In this document: positions 31,786-34,412 of the stretch, one piece after another
Numbering within the stretch: position 1 is the first letter of the stretch
Layout: the number at the start of each line of letters is the position of its first letter
Source of the DNA: Euryarchaeota archaeon UBA124
GTDB taxonomy: Archaea > Thermoplasmatota > Poseidoniia > Poseidoniales > Poseidoniaceae
DNA: 34,412 nt
Direction of reading: 5' to 3'
Assembly: GCA_002502215.1 (NCBI GenBank)
Contig: DAPT01000099.1
Span: forward strand, 1-34,412
Made by a program: the position numbers and the translations under genes
Notes under the pieces: generated by a model
The model's database searches: none
Told to the model about the DNA's origin: nothing
What the model saw: the letters and a program-made list of their open reading frames with translations, nothing else

Positions 31786-32922
31786 TTAATGCAAGAGCCC
31801 CCAACTGTGCTCAGCATTGCCACGAATCCAATCGTAAATTGATTCATCACGGACCCCTTGTTCATCTTCAATCATGAGCGCCTCGACCTCGAGCGGATAT
31901 TCGTTGTAGGTAAGATGTGACCAAATCCCTCCACGTGTTGGTTGGTGAAAATCCCAGTAAGCACGTGCGACTGCCCGAACGTTGATGTGAATTTTTGTTC
32001 GCCCATTCTTGAGTTGAATGCTGAAGCGAGGCAAATCATTCTCTTGCCTTTGTTTTTCTACGGTGACAATTTTGAATCGCTCGCTACGACCGCGCTGAGC
32101 GTCGTGAAACAGGCCTCCTTGACTTACTGCAATGTGTGATATGTCTCGTCGTTTCCATTCCTTCGGGTCGCGACTGAGAATCGTTGATGAAAGGTGCGGC
32201 AGGAACCAATCGATGTAGGATCCATCTGAGAAATGAAGCATACCCCAGTACCATGGTACGCTCGGGGCTTGCACACAAACTTTCTGAAAATACGCGGTTC
32301 CGTTGACGTCTTCTCCATCAATCGTTCCTTGGCATCGTGTGCCGTGAAGACGAAGAATATCGTACCCCAACGAACCTAAGTAAGTTGCAGTTGCTTCTCT
32401 TGCTGTTGACATGGCTTCGTTCCATGGCTTCATCGTCAATCGAATGGATTGAATTGCTTCATGGTCCACGTTAAGATTCAACCAAAATTGTGAGCGGTCC
32501 GGCAACATTCCCATCGAACAATCTTTGTCCATAAGTGGGACGACTGCTCCACCACCTTGCCCCTCTTGCCCCGGCCACGCTGAATGGCTGGAAGGAAGGA
32601 CAATCATATCACATACTTTGGCAATGATTTCGTCGTGCATCATTGAACCATCGAACCACCAGGCGCAGACCATTCCATCAACTTGTATTGCTCCTTGCTC
32701 ATCAAACCCTGGTGTCCCTTTGGGTTTCCATTCAACATCATTGATGTGGACAACATCGTTTTCTTTTGTTGACCATAGGACCATCAATTGTTTACCCGCC
32801 ATGGGATGATCATCGTCATCCAACATGACAAGCCACCACCACCAATCCCAAGTCAAATGTTGAATTGGTGGACGGTTGTTCAAGGTCCACAATGTCGAAA
32901 AATCACCTGCGAAGGAATCCAT
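31786..32922 (-). CDS. CrtC/AttH-like lipocalin-family protein
   Basis: The 378-residue protein matches, by pattern only, the AttH and carotenoid 1,2-hydratase (CrtC) family, a double beta-barrel lipocalin-like fold. Suggestive segments: HLTWDWWWWLVMLDDDD near the N-terminus (compare the EWWYF ... L pattern), a middle GTAYFQKVC ... WYWGMLHFSDGSYIDW segment, and the end IRGNAEHSWGLLH, like the final G-x-x-E-x-x-x-G strand. CrtC adds water to carotenoids; AttH-type relatives have unknown roles. No signal peptide is seen, so a cytoplasmic or peripheral location is likely. The ATG at 32922 follows GGGAGAG closely and starts 8 bases after the ABC-2 permease stop. A frame open to 33066 would lie inside that permease gene and is not credible. 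Confidence 0.55.
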   Translation of the reverse strand: MDSFAGDFSTLWTLNNRPPIQHLTWDWWWWLVMLDDDDHPMAGKQLMVLWSTKENDVVHINDVEWKPKGTPGFDEQGAIQVDGMVCAWWFDGSMMHDEIIAKVCDMIVLPSSHSAWPGQEGQGGGAVVPLMDKDCSMGMLPDRSQFWLNLNVDHEAIQSIRLTMKPWNEAMSTAREATATYLGSLGYDILRLHGTRCQGTIDGEDVNGTAYFQKVCVQAPSVPWYWGMLHFSDGSYIDWFLPHLSSTILSRDPKEWKRRDISHIAVSQGGLFHDAQRGRSERFKIVTVEKQRQENDLPRFSIQLKNGRTKIHINVRAVARAYWDFHQPTRGGIWSHLTYNEYPLEVEALMIEDEQGVRDESIYDWIRGNAEHSWGLLH

Positions 32923-32930
32923 ACTCTCCC

Positions 32931-34265
32931 TCACACTATTTCTTTGGATTTGAAAATCAATTGTCCGATGAACCAGAAGAACGCAGCTTGGAACAGAAGC
33001 ACAATCATCGACACCACTGTAGTGGCGTATGGGCCCATACCCAACCCGAGATCCGATTGCGCCCATTCCAAGGCATTGTAACCGGGTAGCTCATTTCCGC
33101 CAATAAAGAAGAACGATCCCTCGTTGTTCGAACCACCGGCCCATGATCCGGCCTCAGTAAACATCGCCATGTCCGGCCAAACAAGATATGCACCTGAATC
33201 GATAATGCTCATCGACCATCCAACAATTGACATACGCAAGAAACTCGATTCTGGAACCGACATGGAGAGGAGTGCCATACCAAGTTCCCAAGCAGCAATG
33301 GGTAAGGCGAGAATAATGCCGTATTTCCAAAGGACACCAAGAAATGCGAAGAGCATACCATAGACCAGGGTTGCAAGCAGGGCAGCGATAAGAATTGAAA
33401 ACCACACGCCAAGATCTGCAAATCGGAAGAATTGATCGCCTGGCCCCATGAAGCCGGAAACAAGAGCCAACAACGCACAAACGATGATCAGATACGGCCA
33501 CACAATCGCAAGATAGCCAAGCATGCGATAGAGGAAAATTTCTCCCCGAGCAATTGGTTTAGCTGTCATGTATTGCATGGTGCCTGAGGTCATCTCATCT
33601 CGAATCAAACCGGTTGCAAGGAAAAGAGGAATGAAAATGCTTAGCAGGAAAACAAATCCGAGTTTTCCAATTCCGAGTATGAACGCCCGGTGTTGAGCTT
33701 CTTTCCCGTATCTGTCTTCATCAGGATCCTCATCGACATTTGGATCTGCGTAAACAAAGTACGAACCGGAGGTAGCATCAAAACGCAGAAGAATGTTGCA
33801 TGGTATGCCATCTCCATTGTCGTCTTGTTGACTTGGAAGAAGATCCGAATCCGTGCAATCACCGTCGTTGTCGAATCCGGTTTTGATGGTTGATGCATCC
33901 GAATAATCCCAGTCATAGTCGTCCTCATTGATGTACATCGATGCAGGCTCAGGGTCGATGGGAGGGTTCAACAACCCGGGATTTGAGAATGGATCGGTTG
34001 CGTCCGTACCGTATTTGTATTCTTGACCATTGACGTAGCCATCGCCATCCCAATCGAAAGAATCGCCATCGTTGTCAATGGCTTCAATCTCCGTGTTCAT
34101 CGCATCGATGTAGAACAGAAGAACAACCGAAATCGCGAGGAACCCTACGCCAAGAACGACCCACGTTGAGAGACGCGTTCGATACTGACGCATCGTAAAT
34201 TCTGCGATTGCAGTCGCCTTACGGTCAAGCGCAGTCCAGATTGTTTCGCCACGCTTCTTCTCCAT
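32931..34265 (-). CDS. ABC-2 type permease with acidic, EF-hand-like extracytoplasmic loop
   Basis: The 444-residue membrane protein is the permease of an ABC-2 exporter. A first helix (about 33-53) is followed by a large acidic loop (about 55-190), then the conserved cluster of helices starting at about 198 with the IRDEMTSGTMQYMTAKPIAR segment characteristic of ABC-2 permeases. The loop holds a near-perfect EF-hand calcium loop DWDGDGYVNGQE (71-82) and further DNDGD (132-136) and DDNGDG (148-153) motifs, as in thrombospondin type 3 or dockerin-type repeats, plus Cys137 and Cys156, which could pair. Its ATG overlaps the stop of the upstream ATPase by one base (TGATG). The exported substrate is unknown. 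Confidence 0.8.
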   Translation of the reverse strand: MEKKRGETIWTALDRKATAIAEFTMRQYRTRLSTWVVLGVGFLAISVVLLFYIDAMNTEIEAIDNDGDSFDWDGDGYVNGQEYKYGTDATDPFSNPGLLNPPIDPEPASMYINEDDYDWDYSDASTIKTGFDNDGDCTDSDLLPSQQDDNGDGIPCNILLRFDATSGSYFVYADPNVDEDPDEDRYGKEAQHRAFILGIGKLGFVFLLSIFIPLFLATGLIRDEMTSGTMQYMTAKPIARGEIFLYRMLGYLAIVWPYLIIVCALLALVSGFMGPGDQFFRFADLGVWFSILIAALLATLVYGMLFAFLGVLWKYGIILALPIAAWELGMALLSMSVPESSFLRMSIVGWSMSIIDSGAYLVWPDMAMFTEAGSWAGGSNNEGSFFFIGGNELPGYNALEWAQSDLGLGMGPYATTVVSMIVLLFQAAFFWFIGQLIFKSKEIV

Positions 34266-34412
34266 CAGCGATAGCCTCCGGTAAGATAGCCTAGGATTGA
34301 CTGAAGGTCGTCATCTGGATTGTTGATGACCATTACATCATGCTCATTGTCAACGATAATTTTTGGGAGGCGCTTGTGGAATTCGCCAAGGTGGTGTGTG
34401 AAAATTTTCAAC
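34265..34412 (-). CDS. C-terminal end of the upstream gene, probably the ABC-2 ATPase (partial)
   Basis: Reading into the window from its right edge, the minus strand gives 48 codons ending in TGA at 34267-34265: residues include a KRLPKIIVDNEHDVMV stretch and end in LGYLTGGYR. The sequence is like the C-terminal tail of ABC-2 exporter ATPases, and the one-base overlap with the permease start supports that pairing. The nucleotide-binding motifs are outside the window, so the call rests on context. Confidence 0.6.
   Translation of the reverse strand, partial: LKIFTHHLGEFHKRLPKIIVDNEHDVMVINNPDDDLQSILGYLTGGYR

Noticed and set aside
1..34412. tRNA genes, CRISPR arrays, insertion sequences, attachment sites
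   Set aside because: The intergenic spaces are almost all under 120 bases, without tRNA-like arms, direct repeat arrays or transposase genes; all larger frames belong to the listed genes.

Overview
The window looks like chromosome from a marine planktonic archaeon, most likely Marine Group II (Candidatus Poseidoniales). The archaeal assignment rests on family types: an HTH-ThiN regulator, an archaeal-type NMN adenylyltransferase, a DRG-type GTPase with a TGS domain and the COG2108 radical SAM family. The Poseidoniales guess rests on style: lipoproteins whose lipobox ends in SGCLG, large secreted proteins with one C-terminal membrane anchor, acidic DxDGD loops and extreme compactness. It is an inference; no rRNA or ribosomal protein gene is present to prove it. 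There is no gene-free stretch above 300 bases; the longest gaps are about 110 to 130 bases between divergent genes. I saw no tRNA, rRNA, CRISPR array, insertion sequence or integrase.

Layout. (1) 1-840: truncated group II PLP decarboxylase, minus strand. (2) 959-5393: thiamine uptake operon, an HTH-ThiN repressor (ThiR type) followed by ThiB lipoprotein, ThiP permease and ThiQ ATPase, with overlapping or nearly touching genes. (3) 5468-14274: mixed housekeeping genes: a PAP2-family membrane phosphatase, a pdxT / radical SAM / thioredoxin-CcdA fusion cluster, a class V aminotransferase with nadM, grpE, an unrecognised gene, a DRG GTPase and a DoxX-like protein. (4) 14271-29115: an alpha-glucan (starch, glycogen or maltodextrin type) utilisation locus. 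(5) 29168-34412: minus-strand run of truA, a TPR-like protein, a PH-domain membrane protein, a CrtC/AttH-like lipocalin protein and an ABC-2 exporter pair cut by the window end.

How region 4 should work (inference from families): two secreted, membrane-anchored enzymes, a 1489-residue GH57 amylopullulanase-like protein and a 909-residue GH13 alpha-amylase, cut polysaccharide at the cell surface. An ABC importer takes up the oligosaccharides. Its binding protein is fused in one polypeptide to the first permease (MalE-MalF), followed by MalG with an extra N-terminal membrane region and a MalK lacking the usual C-terminal regulatory domain. Inside, a compact 4-alpha-glucanotransferase (MalQ) and a compact alpha-glucan phosphorylase (GlgP) convert them to glucose 1-phosphate and glucose. 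The amylase gene is translationally coupled to malK, and malQ is divergent from the GH57 gene across a 45-base shared promoter region.

The strongest points for a second look are the MalE-MalF fusion and its unusual partners, the repeat-bearing amylase stalk, the EF-hand-like loops in the ABC-2 permease, a sequence shared ahead of malQ and glgP, and a set of convergent genes that overlap or abut at their stop codons. These are unusual variants of known systems; I did not find a wholly unknown system.
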